Positions 48,101-54,715 are shown, numbered from the stretch's first letter. The stretch is 64,000 nt of DNA from Flavobacterium ovatum (GCF_040703125.1 NZ_CP160035.1:3396001-3460000), one strand, 5' to 3'. Notes: generated from the letters alone by a model not told the origin. Made by a program: numbers and translations.

Positions 48101-48852
48101 ACCCTACACCATGTGATTCATGTCCAAAAGATCCTACTTGTAATGACTGCACTAGCACTATAACTCCTTTAAATCAAAGTCCTAAATTAGAAGTTAAAAT
48201 AGCTCAAGATAATGATAGATATAGTTTTATTGGTGATATTATCAATTATACCATTACAGTAACCAATACAGGTAATGTGACTCTCCATGACATCCGAGTG
48301 ACTGATAGTGTTACAGGTTTAGATATTACCATTCAAGGCTCATTAGCACCTGGAGAAAGTATTCAACCGATTATTCGAAGTCATACTATAGTTAAAGATG
48401 ACTTAGTGCGTGAATTTGTAACCAATACAGCTAATGCGGTTGGTTTAACAATTACGAATAATGAGGTACCTGCCCTACCTGATTCTAAAACAGCTGAAAA
48501 AGCAACAGTACTGCCTTGTGAATCAATATATATTTACAACGCTTTCTCACCAAATGGTGATGGAATTAATGAAAAGTTTATAGTTGATGGCTTTAGATCT
48601 GAATTTAAAATCTGCTACCCTGAGAATACTGTTGAGATTTATAACCGATGGGGAGTATTGGTTTTTGAAACCAAAAACTATGACAATGAAACCAACTTTT
48701 TTGAAGGGTATTCAAGAGGTAGAACAACTGTCAGCGAATCATCTGGATTACCTACAGGAACCTATTTTTACATCATAAGTTATAGTTCCATTGATGGAAT
48801 TGGTGATATTCAAACTTATAGAAAAGAAGGGTATTTATACCTTACTCGATAA
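36184..48852 (+). CDS. giant SprB-repeat surface adhesin with type B T9SS C-terminus
   Basis: 4222 residues. Signal peptide 1-25 (ending GFSQ). Residues about 26-275 form an N-terminal region; about 275-470 two PKD-like Ig domains with paired cysteines; about 475-549 a first diverged SprB repeat. Residues 550-3627 are 38 consecutive 81-residue SprB-type repeats, each with STNVSCNGLADGTITVSG and a second Cys in GNCTASKT. Residues 3628-3785 are two 79-residue diverged repeats (NASCFGLADGSI), then one more SprB-like unit, two DUF11/DUF7507-like domains (NTGNVTLTSVKVTDN; NTGNVTLHDIRVTD) and, from about 4105, a CHU_C/gliding-motility C-terminal domain (NAFSPNGDGINEKF, EIYNRWGVLVFE, GTYFYIISY). The last is the T9SS type B sorting signal that needs a PorP/SprF partner, which is encoded next. 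Similar SprB proteins are mobile gliding adhesins. Its own ligand is unknown. Confidence 0.93.
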   Translation: MKKITFIRFLAFLILLFSTTIGFSQTVFSGTPALVDACVLGSNDCTTNAVTIGEVYLGDASGTAITACTFGTTLSDVYIWVNVLSSTKENMYIQFDLYKNNVKIDFNGANYLGSKKIGIGNVGVFSPGKYRIFAVPSYTCGQTLEIKNLLMSWQTNDKSPPGCHTQNSMCSRELLTSTIIVNTPIFTNFTINKVCNGGTFQEVTYTDSTTGGVTNNVYAWSFPNATTISPSNLSTSGPYTVTYSSAGPHSASLTVSHPTNVVSPNTKTINDINLALCCTTPVISNKTATICSGTAFSVNPTTAGSDIVPTGTTYTWSTPVSSPSGAITGGSSQSTGAVGPISQALTNTTNSAATLNYTVTPKSGSCIGSTFTVIVTVNPKPTVSNTATKTICSGKSSDISLTASTASNFTWTLGTNTGNITGASAGSGATINQTLTNPSSSAVGSIEYIVTPTSTTGTCTGSPFTITVTVNTALILGSSSSTNVTCFGLSNGTVTAGTVTGAVGTVNYSWKNATNTEVGITASVSSLPAGTYTLTITDQCTSKTASSVTISQPIAVALNVASTNVSCNGLADGTITVSGVSAGATTTIKLDNTGADLSAQTAFGPGTYTITATAANGNNNGNCTASKTVTISQPIAVALNVASTNVSCNGLADGTITVSGVSAGATTTIKLDNTGADLSAQTAFGPGTYTITATAANGNTSGNCTASKTVTISQPIAVALNVASTNVSCNGLADGTITVSGVSAGATTTIKLDNTGADLSAQTAFGPGTYTITATAANGNNNGNCTASKTVTISQPIAVALNVASTNVSCNGLADGTITVSGVSAGATTTIKLDNTGADLSAQTAFGPGTYTITATAANGNTSGNCTASKTVTISQPIAVALNVASTNVSCNGLADGTITVSGVSAGATTTIKLDNTGADLSAQTAFGPGTYTITATAANGNTSGNCTASKTVTISQPIAVALNVASTNVSCNGLADGTITVSGVSAGATTTIKLDNTGADLSAQTAFGPGTYTITATAANGNTSGNCTASKTVTISQPIAVALNVASTNVSCNGLADGTITVSGVSAGATTTIKLDNTGADLSAQTAFGPGTYTITATAANGNNNGNCTASKTVTISQPIAVALNVASTNVSCNGLADGTITVSGVSAGATTTIKLDNTGADLSAQTAFGPGTYTITATAANGNTSGNCTASKTVTISQPIAVALNVASTNVSCNGLADGTITVSGVSAGATTTIKLDNTGADLSAQTAFGPGTYTITATAANGNTSGNCTASKTVTISQPIAVALNVASTNVSCNGLADGTITVSGVSAGATTTIKLDNTGADLSAQTAFGPGTYTITATAANGNTSGNCTASKTVTISQPIAVALNVASTNVSCNGLADGTITVSGVSAGATTTIKLDNTGADLSAQTAFGPGTYTITATAANGNTSGNCTASKTVTISQPIAVALNVASTNVSCNGLADGTITVSGVSAGATTTIKLDNTGADLSAQTAFGPGTYTITATAANGNTSGNCTASKTVTISQPIAVALNVASTNVSCNGLADGTITVSGVSAGATTTIKLDNTGADLSAQTAFGPGTYTITATAANGNTSGNCTASKTVTISQPIAVALNVASTNVSCNGLADGTITVSGVSAGATTTIKLDNTGADLSAQTAFGPGTYTITATAANGNTSGNCTASKTVTISQPIAVALNVASTNVSCNGLADGTITVSGVSAGATTTIKLDNTGADLSAQTAFGPGTYTITATAANGNTSGNCTASKTVTISQPIAVALNVASTNVSCNGLADGTITVSGVSAGATTTIKLDNTGADLSAQTAFGPGTYTITATAANGNTSGNCTASKTVTISQPIAVALNVASTNVSCNGLADGTITVSGVSAGATTTIKLDNTGADLSAQTAFGPGTYTITATAANGNTNGNCTASKTVTISQPIAVALNVASTNVFCNGLADGTITVSGVSAGATTTIKLDNTGADLSAQTAFGPGTYTITATAANGNTSGNCTASKTVTISQPIAVALNVASTNVSCNGLADGTITVSGVSAGATTTIKLDNTGADLSAQTAFGPGTYTITATAANGNTSGNCTASKTVTISQPIAVALNVASTNVSCNGLADGTITVSGVSAGATTTIKLDNTGADLSAQTAFGPGTYTITATAANGNTSGNCTASKTVTISQPIAVALNVASTNVSCNGLADGTITVSGVSAGATTTIKLDNTGADLSAQTAFGPGTYTITATAANGNTSGNCTASKTVTISQPIAVALNVASTNVSCNGLADGTITVSGVSAGATTTIKLDNTGADLSAQTAFGPGTYTITATAANGNTSGNCTASKTVTISQPIAVALNVASTNVSCNGLADGTITVSGVSAGATTTIKLDNTGADLSAQTAFGPGTYTITATAANGNTSGNCTASKTVTISQPIAVALNVASTNVSCNGLADGTITVSGVSAGATTTIKLDNTGADLSAQTAFGPGTYTITATAANGNTNGNCTASKTVTISQPIAVALNVASTNVFCNGLADGTITVSGVSAGATTTIKLDNTGADLSAQTAFGPGTYTITATAANGNTSGNCTASKTVTISQPIAVALNVASTNVSCNGLADGTITVSGVSAGATTTIKLDNTGADLSAQTAFGPGTYTITATAANGNTSGNCTASKTVTISQPIAVALNVASTNVSCNGLADGTITVSGVSAGATTTIKLDNTGADLSAQTAFGPGTYTITATAANGNTSGNCTASKTVTISQPIAVALNVASTNVSCNGLADGTITVSGVSAGATTTIKLDNTGADLSAQTAFGPGTYTITATAANGNTSGNCTASKTVTISQPIAVALNVASTNVSCNGLADGTITVSGVSAGATTTIKLDNTGADLSAQTAFGPGTYTITATAANGNTSGNCTASKTVTISQPIAVALNVASTNVSCNGLADGTITVSGVSAGATTTIKLDNTGADLSAQTAFGPGTYTITATAANGNTSGNCTASKTVTISQPIAVALNVASTNVSCNGLADGTITVSGVSAGATTTIKLDNTGADLSAQTAFGPGTYTITATAANGNTSGNCTASKTVTISQPIAVALNVASTNVSCNGLADGTITVSGVSAGATTTIKLDNTGADLSAQTAFGPGTYTITATAANGNTSGNCTASKTVTISQPIAVALNVASTNVFCNGLADGTITVSGVSAGATTTIKLDNTGADLSAQTAFGPGTYTITATAANGNTNGNCTASKTVTISQPIAVALNVASTNVSCNGLADGTITVSGVSAGATTTIKLDNTGADLSAQTAFGPGTYTITATAANGNNNGNCTASKTVTISQPIAVALNVASTNVSCNGLADGTITVSGVSAGATTTIKLDNTGADLSAQTAFGPGTYTITATAANGNTSGNCTASKTVTISQPIAVALNVASTNVFCNGLADGTITVSGVSAGATTTIKLDNTGADLSAQTAFGPGTYTITATAANGNTNGNCTASKTVTISQPIAVALNVASTNVSCNGLADGTITVSGVSAGATTTIKLDNTGADLSAQTAFGPGTYTITATAANGNNNGNCTASKTVTISQPIAVALNVASTNVSCNGLADGTITVSGVSAGATTTIKLDNTGADLSAQTAFGPGTYTITATAANGNTSGNCTASKTVTISQPEIAVSVSGVATNASCFGLADGSIAVTNSAGSTVVITNAANEVVANTELVAGTYTLTATTAGGNQGQNCTATAQVTISQPEIAVSVSGVATNASCFGLADGSIAVTNSAGSTVVITNAANVVVNNTGLLAGTYTLTAIADGGNTDQKCTATAQVTISQPSATLSASVIIKNNNNCIGCSNGAINLTVLGGTTPYSYTWSNGAITEDIASLPKGKYDVEIKDKNGCTVNYSYFVTESGIEILKDAVYEDSNNDGKTNIGDKIVYNFIVKNTGNVTLTSVKVTDNKATVSGGPIASLEAGASDNTTFTATHAITQEDINAGIFYNLALANGIDTEGVPVTATSTDPTPCDSCPKDPTCNDCTSTITPLNQSPKLEVKIAQDNDRYSFIGDIINYTITVTNTGNVTLHDIRVTDSVTGLDITIQGSLAPGESIQPIIRSHTIVKDDLVREFVTNTANAVGLTITNNEVPALPDSKTAEKATVLPCESIYIYNAFSPNGDGINEKFIVDGFRSEFKICYPENTVEIYNRWGVLVFETKNYDNETNFFEGYSRGRTTVSESSGLPTGTYFYIISYSSIDGIGDIQTYRKEGYLYLTR
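37831..47064 (+). repeat. 38 tandem copies of a 243-bp coding repeat
   Basis: Unit starts (ATATCTCAACCCATTGCTG) recur every 243 bp from 37831 to 46822; the last ends at 47064 (38 x 243 = 9234 bp). I found only a few variable sites: TCT/TTT giving VSC or VFC; GTTAGC/GTTAGT; ATTACC/ATTACT; and the AATAATAATGGT / AATACTAGCGGA / AATACTAATGGT segment (NNNG, NTSG, NTNG). Everything else looked the same in all units. Confidence 0.93.
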
Positions 48853-48871
48853 TTACAACTCAACTCTAACT

Positions 48872-48893
48872 CCTGAGGATGAAAATCCTCAGG
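48872..48893 (+). other. intercistronic hairpin with GAAA tetraloop
   Basis: Perfect 9-bp stem CCTGAGGAT / ATCCTCAGG closed by GAAA, located between the adhesin stop and the SprF-like start (57-bp gap). It has no T-run, so it is more likely an mRNA-stability or partial attenuation element than a full terminator. Confidence 0.75.
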
Positions 48894-48909
48894 TTAAAAC
48901 TAGAACCAC

Positions 48910-49818
48910 ATGAAAACAAAAATACTTTCTTTCGTTTTGATGTTTACTGCAACGGTAAGTTTTGCACAACAAGATTCGCAATTTACTCAGTACATGTACA
49001 ACACAATCAATGTCAATCCGGCCTACGCAGGATCTAGAGGAGCCTTGAGTATATTTGCTTTGCATCGTACCCAATGGGTAGGACTCGATGGAGCACCTGT
49101 AACTAATGCTGTTTCAATAAACACTCCTTTGAATAGTAGTAGACTTGGACTTGGAGTATCGCTAATCAATGATAGGATTGGACCTACTACTGAGAATACG
49201 ATCTCTGCTGATTTATCATACACAATACCTACTTCGGAGACTTTCAAGCTTTCCTTTGGTATTAAAGCTACCGCCAATTTGTTTGACCTAAACAATAGTA
49301 AACTTGTTTCTAAAGAACAGGGGGACCCAACCTTACAAAGTTTTACTAAATTCAATCCTAACTTAGGTGCTGGTTTATATTTACATTCTGATAAAGCATA
49401 TGTAGGCTTTTCTATTCCTAACTTTATTGAATCTAATCGATATGATGATAATGAAGTCGCTCTTTTTAAAGAAAAAGTAAACTATTATTTGATTGCTGGT
49501 TATGTTTTTGATTTAAACAACAACATTAAATTCAAACCTGCTATGCTCTCTAAAATGGTTAAAGGGTCTCCTTTACAGGCTGATATTTCTGCTAACTTTT
49601 TATTCTTTGATAAATTTATGCTTGGTGCTTCTTACAGATGGAGCGCTGCTGTTAGTGCAATGGTAGGTTTTCAAATTTCGGATGCTATGTATATTGGATA
49701 TGGTTATGACAGAGAGACTACTAACTTAAACAATTACAGTTCTGGTTCTCATGAAATTTTCTTGCGCTACGAGATTTTCAAAAATAACGATAAAATCACT
49801 ACTCCAAGATTCTTCTAA
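48910..49818 (+). CDS. PorP/SprF-family outer-membrane protein
   Basis: 302 residues, signal peptide 1-19 (ending SFAQQ). The family start QDSQFTQYMYNTINVNPAYAGSRG is unmistakable; the body is a beta-barrel with the C-terminal GSHEIFLRYEIF strand. PorP/SprF proteins anchor or help secrete type B T9SS cargo such as SprB. Position directly after the giant adhesin indicates that it is its dedicated partner. It is followed after 11 bp by the PorE-like gene. Confidence 0.93.
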   Translation: MKTKILSFVLMFTATVSFAQQDSQFTQYMYNTINVNPAYAGSRGALSIFALHRTQWVGLDGAPVTNAVSINTPLNSSRLGLGVSLINDRIGPTTENTISADLSYTIPTSETFKLSFGIKATANLFDLNNSKLVSKEQGDPTLQSFTKFNPNLGAGLYLHSDKAYVGFSIPNFIESNRYDDNEVALFKEKVNYYLIAGYVFDLNNNIKFKPAMLSKMVKGSPLQADISANFLFFDKFMLGASYRWSAAVSAMVGFQISDAMYIGYGYDRETTNLNNYSSGSHEIFLRYEIFKNNDKITTPRFF

Positions 49819-49829
49819 AAGCAATTATT

Positions 49830-51767
49830 ATGAAAAATAAGATACTCCTTTACATAACAATAGTAAGTGTTTTTTCCTTAAACATTTACTCTCAAAAAGC
49901 TAGATTAGCTGCAGCCGATCAAAAATATGACAACTATGCCTATATAGATGCCATAAAAACTTATGAAAGAGTAGCAGAGAAAGGCTACAAGTCTGCCGAT
50001 ATGTTTCAAAAGTTAGGTAATGCTTATTATTTTAACGCACAACTTGAAAATGCAGCCAAATGGTATGGGGAATTATTTGCTATGAATACCTCTGTTGAAC
50101 CCGAATACTATTACAGATATTCACAGTCTCTAAGAGCCATTGGTGAGAATAAACAAGCCGATGCTATGATGGTTAAATTTGTAGAGCTTTCTGGAAATGA
50201 CAATAGAGCAAAACTCTTTAAAAAAAATAGAAACTACCTAGCAGAAATTAAAGCCAATTCTGGAAGATACGATATTGAGGATGCAGGTATAAACTCTAAA
50301 TATTCTGATTATGGGACCGCTATTTATAACAACAAAATAGTTTTTACTTCCGCTCGGGATACCGGTAGTATAGGACAAAGAAAACACACTTGGACCAATC
50401 AATATTTTACCAATTTATATATGGCTGATTTGGGTGATCAAATGACCCCTGGAGCTCCTAGTAAATTTGATAAAAACATAAACTCTAAATTTCATGAATC
50501 TACTCCGGTATTTACCAAAGATGGAAACACTATGTATTTCACTAGAAACAACTTTATTGATGGTAAGAAAGGTAAAAATGGAAACGATGTCACTTTAATC
50601 AAAATTTACAAAGCAACAATCGAAAAAGAAAAGTGGGCTAATATTATTGAATTGCCTTTTAATAGTAACAATTATTCTACAGCACACCCTACCCTTAGTC
50701 AAGATGAAAAAACATTATATTTTGCTTCAGATATGCCAGGGACTTTAGGTCTTTCTGATTTGTTTAAAGTAAAAATAAATGACGATGGTAGCTTTGGTAC
50801 TCCTGAAAATTTAGGCAATACCATTAACACTCCTGGTAGAGAAACTTTTCCTTTCATGAGTGACGAAAATGAAATCTACTTTGCCTCTGACGGGCATCCT
50901 GGTTTGGGAGGTCTAGATGTATTTGTTTCTAAAATAAGTCAAGATGGAACTTTTAGTGAGGTTCAAAATGTGGGTGCTGATATTAATTCCCCTAAAGATG
51001 ATTTTGCCTATTTAATAGATACTAAATCTCGTAGAGGTTTCTTTACCTCTAATAGAGACGGAGGACAGGGATATGACGATATTTATAAATTTTTAGAAAA
51101 CAAAAGGTTGACTTGCGAACAAGAATTGTATGGACAAATTACAGATATCGATTCTAAAGAAGTTCTTCCTAATTCTAAAGTGAGTCTTTTTGACAAAAGA
51201 TTCAAAGACATCTCCTCTATGATGTCTGATCAAAAAGGAAATTATTCTTTTATGGTCGAATGCGATAAAACGTATTATGTAAGAGCTGAAAAACCAGAAT
51301 ACACAACAAAGGAAGAAAAAATAACAGTCGATAAGGATCAAGGTAAAACAAAACTCGATATTGCTTTAGAAAAAATTACTTGTAAAGTTGCCATTGGAGA
51401 TGATTTGGGTAAATGTTTTGGTATCAAAATGATCTACTTTGACTTTGACAAATCAGATATTAGACCTGAAGCTGCTTTAGACCTAGAAAAAATATTAGAT
51501 GTACTAAAACAATATCCAAATATGAAACTAGATATTCGTTCTCATACCGATAGTAGAGGAAGCTTTAAATACAACGAAGCCTTATCTGATCGAAGAGTTA
51601 AATCAACCATTGCTTGGTTGATTAAAAATGGTATAAACTCAAACAGGTTTATCGGTAGAGGATATGGGGAATATGAGTTAGTAAATAAATGTTCAGACGG
51701 TGTTAATTGTACTGAAGAAGAACACCAACTAAATAGAAGAAGTGAATTTATTATTACTGATTTGTAA
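49830..51767 (+). CDS. PorE-like TPR/propeller/OmpA protein
   Basis: 645 residues, signal peptide 1-21 (ending IYSQ). Residues about 25-135 are TPR-like helices (AIKTYERVAEKGYKSADMFQ). About 150-425 are WD40-like/PD40 propeller blades (FHESTPVFTKDGNTMYFTRN, HPTLSQDEKTLYFASD, TFPFMSDENEIYFASDG). About 430-515 is a carboxypeptidase-regulatory-like domain (ITDIDSKEVLPNSKVSLFD). About 530-643 is OmpA_C (IYFDFDKSDIRPEA, LDIRSHTDSRGSFKYNEAL, HQLNRRSEFI). This is the domain order of PorE, a periplasmic T9SS component that links the machine to peptidoglycan. As third gene of the adhesin operon it probably works with the SprF-like protein; it could be a paralogue rather than the core PorE. Confidence 0.88.
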   Translation: MKNKILLYITIVSVFSLNIYSQKARLAAADQKYDNYAYIDAIKTYERVAEKGYKSADMFQKLGNAYYFNAQLENAAKWYGELFAMNTSVEPEYYYRYSQSLRAIGENKQADAMMVKFVELSGNDNRAKLFKKNRNYLAEIKANSGRYDIEDAGINSKYSDYGTAIYNNKIVFTSARDTGSIGQRKHTWTNQYFTNLYMADLGDQMTPGAPSKFDKNINSKFHESTPVFTKDGNTMYFTRNNFIDGKKGKNGNDVTLIKIYKATIEKEKWANIIELPFNSNNYSTAHPTLSQDEKTLYFASDMPGTLGLSDLFKVKINDDGSFGTPENLGNTINTPGRETFPFMSDENEIYFASDGHPGLGGLDVFVSKISQDGTFSEVQNVGADINSPKDDFAYLIDTKSRRGFFTSNRDGGQGYDDIYKFLENKRLTCEQELYGQITDIDSKEVLPNSKVSLFDKRFKDISSMMSDQKGNYSFMVECDKTYYVRAEKPEYTTKEEKITVDKDQGKTKLDIALEKITCKVAIGDDLGKCFGIKMIYFDFDKSDIRPEAALDLEKILDVLKQYPNMKLDIRSHTDSRGSFKYNEALSDRRVKSTIAWLIKNGINSNRFIGRGYGEYELVNKCSDGVNCTEEEHQLNRRSEFIITDL

Positions 51768-51797
51768 CATTATAAGTTGTACTTTAATATAAAACAT

Positions 51798-51831
51798 AAG
51801 GCCTTAAAAGTATATCTTTTAGGCCTTTTTT
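51798..51831 (+). terminator. terminator of the adhesin operon
   Basis: AAGGCCT(T)AAAAG / CTTTTAGGCCTT stem with one bulged T and a T-run, 30 bp after the PorE-like stop. Confidence 0.85.
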
Positions 51832-51834
51832 ATT

Positions 51835-51895
51835 AGCCACAGATTAAATTGATTTCCACAGATTAAATCCTTTTAATCCAAATAATCTGTGGCAA
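51835..51895. repeat. GCCACAGATT...AATCTGTGGC inverted-repeat element
   Basis: Outer arms GCCACAGATT / AATCTGTGGC enclose a second direct CCACAGATTAAATC. It resembles the short intergenic repeats often seen in flavobacterial genomes. The rest of the 650-bp gap to 52417 (convergent genes) shows no gene. Confidence 0.6.
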
Positions 51896-52417
51896 AAAGT
51901 TTTTAGAAGCTAAAGCGAAATGCACTAAAGCACATAGTTTTAACTATAATTTGAGACCAATAAAAACTTTTTGTTTGCTTAGGTTTTTCCTTTTATATCA
52001 ACACAGTTCTTAATGCGGTTATGTGATTTTCTATGACTTCATTATTAGAATGTAATTTTGAATTTACATTTTTCACACTGCAACACAAAAGCAGTTAACT
52101 ACTTTTTTGTGTATCCATTTTTAAATATGTATTTCAGACTATTGAAGTTCTAACAAGATAATTTCGACCGCAGGAAACTTGTCACTGAATCGTTTTAATA
52201 ATAGTGTTTCATCTTAACTCAAAGTAGCTGTTTTCATAATTATTGATTTCTTTTACAGAAATAAACAATTAAAAACTTGTGTATGTATTTGTGTACACAT
52301 TTTACCCAGGATTGTACTTTAATACGTTTTGGGATATTTGATATGTTTTCTCCTTAATTTATTATGATTAACGTCTTTAAATTATAGACATTAAACGAAT
52401 GTAATACAAATGAGTCG

Positions 52418-53221
52418 TTACAAATTATAATGGTTCATCAACATTTTCTCATACATTTTGTCAGGCAAAATACGTTTGAGCACAATAGAAAACTTTTGCA
52501 TAAAAGCACCTACCTTATAATGAATCTTTGGATTTGTATTTTGAATAATTACATAAACTGCTGTTGCCATTTCCAAAGGGTCGCCCCCACTATCCACGTG
52601 AGCATCCATAGTTTGCAACATATCCCCATACACTTTTTCGTAAGCAGAACCAGAGACTATTGGAGCATGATAACGTCCAGAAGCAATGTTAGTAGCAAAA
52701 TCACCAGGAGCAATATTTGTAATTTGGATTCCAAATGATTTCACTTCCATACGTAAAGCCTCAGTAACCAATTCTAAAGCTCCTTTAGAAGCCGAATAAA
52801 TTGAACGATATGGCAATCCCATATAACCCGCAATTGAAGTCACATTGATAATCAAACCCGATTTTTGAATACGCATTTGTGGCAATACCGCTTTCATAAC
52901 CTCAATAGGTCCAAAAAAATTGGTCTCAAAATTATTCTTAATTTCCTCTGTAGGGATTTCTTCTAAGGGGCCTGTTATTCCAACACCTGCATTATTAATC
53001 ACAACATCAATTCGTCCAGAACGAGCTATAACTTGGGCGATTGCAGTCATTATAGTATCCGTTTTTCGAACATCTAAAGCTAATAAAGGAAAAACTGAAT
53101 TTGCAATCCGATTAGGATTCCTGCTAGTACCATAAACTATAAAACCTTTTAGGTGTAAAAATTCACCAATAGATTTCCCAATTCCAGAGGAACCTCCTGT
53201 AATCAAAACTACTTTACTCAT
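52418..53221 (-). CDS. short-chain dehydrogenase/reductase (SDR)
   Basis: 267 residues, classical SDR. Nucleotide-binding TGGSSGIGKSIGEF at residues 8-21, the NNAGVGITG motif at about 76-84, and the catalytic YSASK (about 145-149) with an upstream Ser in INVTSIAGYMG. The segment YGTSRNP after the second strand suggests NADP preference. Single gene on the minus strand next to the SRP RNA. Substrate unknown. Confidence 0.9.
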   Translation of the reverse strand: MSKVVLITGGSSGIGKSIGEFLHLKGFIVYGTSRNPNRIANSVFPLLALDVRKTDTIMTAIAQVIARSGRIDVVINNAGVGITGPLEEIPTEEIKNNFETNFFGPIEVMKAVLPQMRIQKSGLIINVTSIAGYMGLPYRSIYSASKGALELVTEALRMEVKSFGIQITNIAPGDFATNIASGRYHAPIVSGSAYEKVYGDMLQTMDAHVDSGGDPLEMATAVYVIIQNTNPKIHYKVGAFMQKFSIVLKRILPDKMYEKMLMNHYNL

Positions 53222-53300
53222 TATTACTTATTTTCTTAGAAACGTCCAAAAATAAAAAAATCTTCCCTAAGGAAGACTACATTTATTAATTTTTAAAAAA

Positions 53301-53327
53301 AAATCTGATTCGCCGCGGCGAACAGAT
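53301..53327 (-). terminator. terminator of the SRP RNA
   Basis: On the minus strand ATCTG-TTCGCCG / CGGCGAA-T-CAGAT followed by eight or nine T, about 10 bp after the RNA's 3' side. Confidence 0.85.
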
Positions 53328-53337
53328 AAATAAAAAA

Positions 53338-53435
53338 TGGCAAGCGACCTACATCGCACCGCTCAACCACGTACCCTTGCTATGTTCCCATCCTGGGGGA
53401 GTCTGCAGGAGCTGGTCGTGTAGGACTTGCCGGTG
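53338..53435 (-). ncRNA. ffs: signal recognition particle RNA, small bacterial type
   Basis: Read on the minus strand: outer helix GGCAAGTCCTAC... pairs with ...GTAGGTCGCTTGCC, and the domain IV apex CCCCCAGGATGGGAAC plus ATAGCAAGGGTA contains the conserved SRP54-binding asymmetrical loop and GGAA tetraloop. About 98 nt, as for 4.5S-type RNAs. A strong Bacteroidota promoter precedes it and a terminator follows. It binds Ffh for co-translational membrane targeting. Confidence 0.9.
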
Positions 53436-53465
53436 CAAATATACAATCTTTTTATATTTTTGCAA
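53436..53465 (-). promoter_or_regulatory. promoter of the SRP RNA (TTG-19-TATATTTG)
   Basis: On the minus strand TTG (53465-53463), 19-bp spacer, then TATATTTG (53443-53436): a textbook Bacteroidota TTG/TAnnTTTG promoter, ending directly before the RNA. It is the clearest promoter in the window. Confidence 0.8.
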
Positions 53466-53519
53466 GACCTTTGCTCGCTTAAAATAACATTGTATATTCG
53501 TCTAACAAATTTTTTAATC

Positions 53520-54569
53520 ATGAAAAAGCATAACTTACTATATGTCATTTTATTAGGAATGGCAGTTTCTAACTGTGGGGACAAAAAAAAAGGTGAAAAT
53601 TCTATATTTACTTTTGATTCGACTCAATATTTAGCCCAATACCAACCTCAAGACAAACTAAATTTGGGAGTTTTGAATCCAAATTCAAAAGAAATCGATA
53701 GCATCATCTATTTTGTCAATGATACAAAAGTTGGAGTAACGAAAGGAAACACTAAATTACCGTTGGCATTAATAGAACAAAAATTAGGCTACCAAAACCT
53801 AAAAGCTTTAGTTTATTTTGAAGGCGAAAACTCAGAAGCTACTACAAGAGTAGAACTGGTTTCTAATGTAACTCCAAAACTATTAAAATATAAAATCATA
53901 AATACCTACCCTCATGACATCAATTCATTTACGGAAGGTTTAGAGTTTTATAAAGACACCTTATATGAAAGCACAGGCTTAAATGGAAAATCATACCTTA
54001 GAAAGTACGATTACAAAACAGGCAAAGTATTCCAACAAATAGATTTAGATTCAAAATATTTTGGAGAAGGAATCACCATCTTAAATGATAAAATCTATCA
54101 ATTGACTTGGCAAAATAAAACTGGCTTTATCTATAATGCTAAAACTATGAAGCTAGAAAAAACCTTCACTTACGACAAAGACATTGAAGGTTGGGGAATG
54201 ACCAATGACGGCACAAACATCTATCAAACTGATAAGACAGAGAAAATTTGGAAAATGGATCCAGCAACTCAAAAAATGATTGATTACGTTAATGTATATG
54301 CCGGAAATGCTAAAATTAAATCCATTAACGAACTAGAATGGATAGAAGGTAAAATATACACTAACGTTTGGATGAAAGACGCTATTGCTGTTGTAAATCC
54401 AGCAAACGGAGCAGTTGAAGGAATCCTAGATTTATCAGGTTTACGTAAATTCTTAAATGTTACTCCAGATGACGTGCTAAACGGAATTGCTTATAATCCG
54501 AAAACAAAAACAATATTTATCACAGGGAAAAATTGGGATAAGATGTTTGAGATTACCGTTTCAGAATAA
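53520..54569 (+). CDS. glutaminyl-peptide cyclotransferase (glutamine cyclotransferase), lipoprotein
   Basis: 349 residues from the ATG at 53520 (MKKHNLLYVILLGMAVSNCG); an earlier in-frame ATG at 53427 would lie within the SRP RNA region and displace the signal peptide. Lipobox-like AVSNC (Cys19). Glutamine-cyclotransferase five-bladed propeller features: NSFTEGLEFYKDTLYESTG, YFGEGITILNDKIYQLTW, and GWGMTNDGTNIYQTD. It converts N-terminal Gln of exported proteins to pyroglutamate. In T9SS bacteria many cargo proteins begin with Gln after signal-peptide cleavage, including the adhesin here. Confidence 0.9.
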   Translation: MKKHNLLYVILLGMAVSNCGDKKKGENSIFTFDSTQYLAQYQPQDKLNLGVLNPNSKEIDSIIYFVNDTKVGVTKGNTKLPLALIEQKLGYQNLKALVYFEGENSEATTRVELVSNVTPKLLKYKIINTYPHDINSFTEGLEFYKDTLYESTGLNGKSYLRKYDYKTGKVFQQIDLDSKYFGEGITILNDKIYQLTWQNKTGFIYNAKTMKLEKTFTYDKDIEGWGMTNDGTNIYQTDKTEKIWKMDPATQKMIDYVNVYAGNAKIKSINELEWIEGKIYTNVWMKDAIAVVNPANGAVEGILDLSGLRKFLNVTPDDVLNGIAYNPKTKTIFITGKNWDKMFEITVSE

Positions 54570-54584
54570 ACTTTATTTTCTGTA

Positions 54585-54624
54585 AAGCAACAAGGGGCTA
54601 ACATTTTTTTGTCAGCCCCTTGCT
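54585..54624 (+). terminator. terminator of the glutaminyl cyclase gene
   Basis: AAGGGGCT / AGCCCCTT core stem (54592-54621), extended by AGCA/TGCT with a small bulge; T-run in the loop. Confidence 0.75.
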
Positions 54625-54658
54625 TATTTAATATCTAAACTTTTCATTTCATCATAAA

Positions 54659-54692
54659 AAAAAAGTAGTGATTCGAAAATCACTACTTTTTT
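54659..54692 (-). terminator. terminator of the coiled-coil protein gene
   Basis: Perfect 15-bp stem AAAAAAGTAGTGATT / AATCACTACTTTTTT with CGAA loop, about 25 bp after the minus-strand stop. It is symmetrical, so it also backs up the preceding plus-strand terminator. Confidence 0.85.
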
Positions 54693-54715
54693 AAATTTTT
54701 ATTATTTAAAGACTG

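Noticed and set aside
53427..53519. N-terminal extension of the glutaminyl cyclase gene
   Set aside because: It would overlap the SRP RNA promoter and place the lipoprotein signal internally; the ATG at 53520 gives a normal signal peptide.
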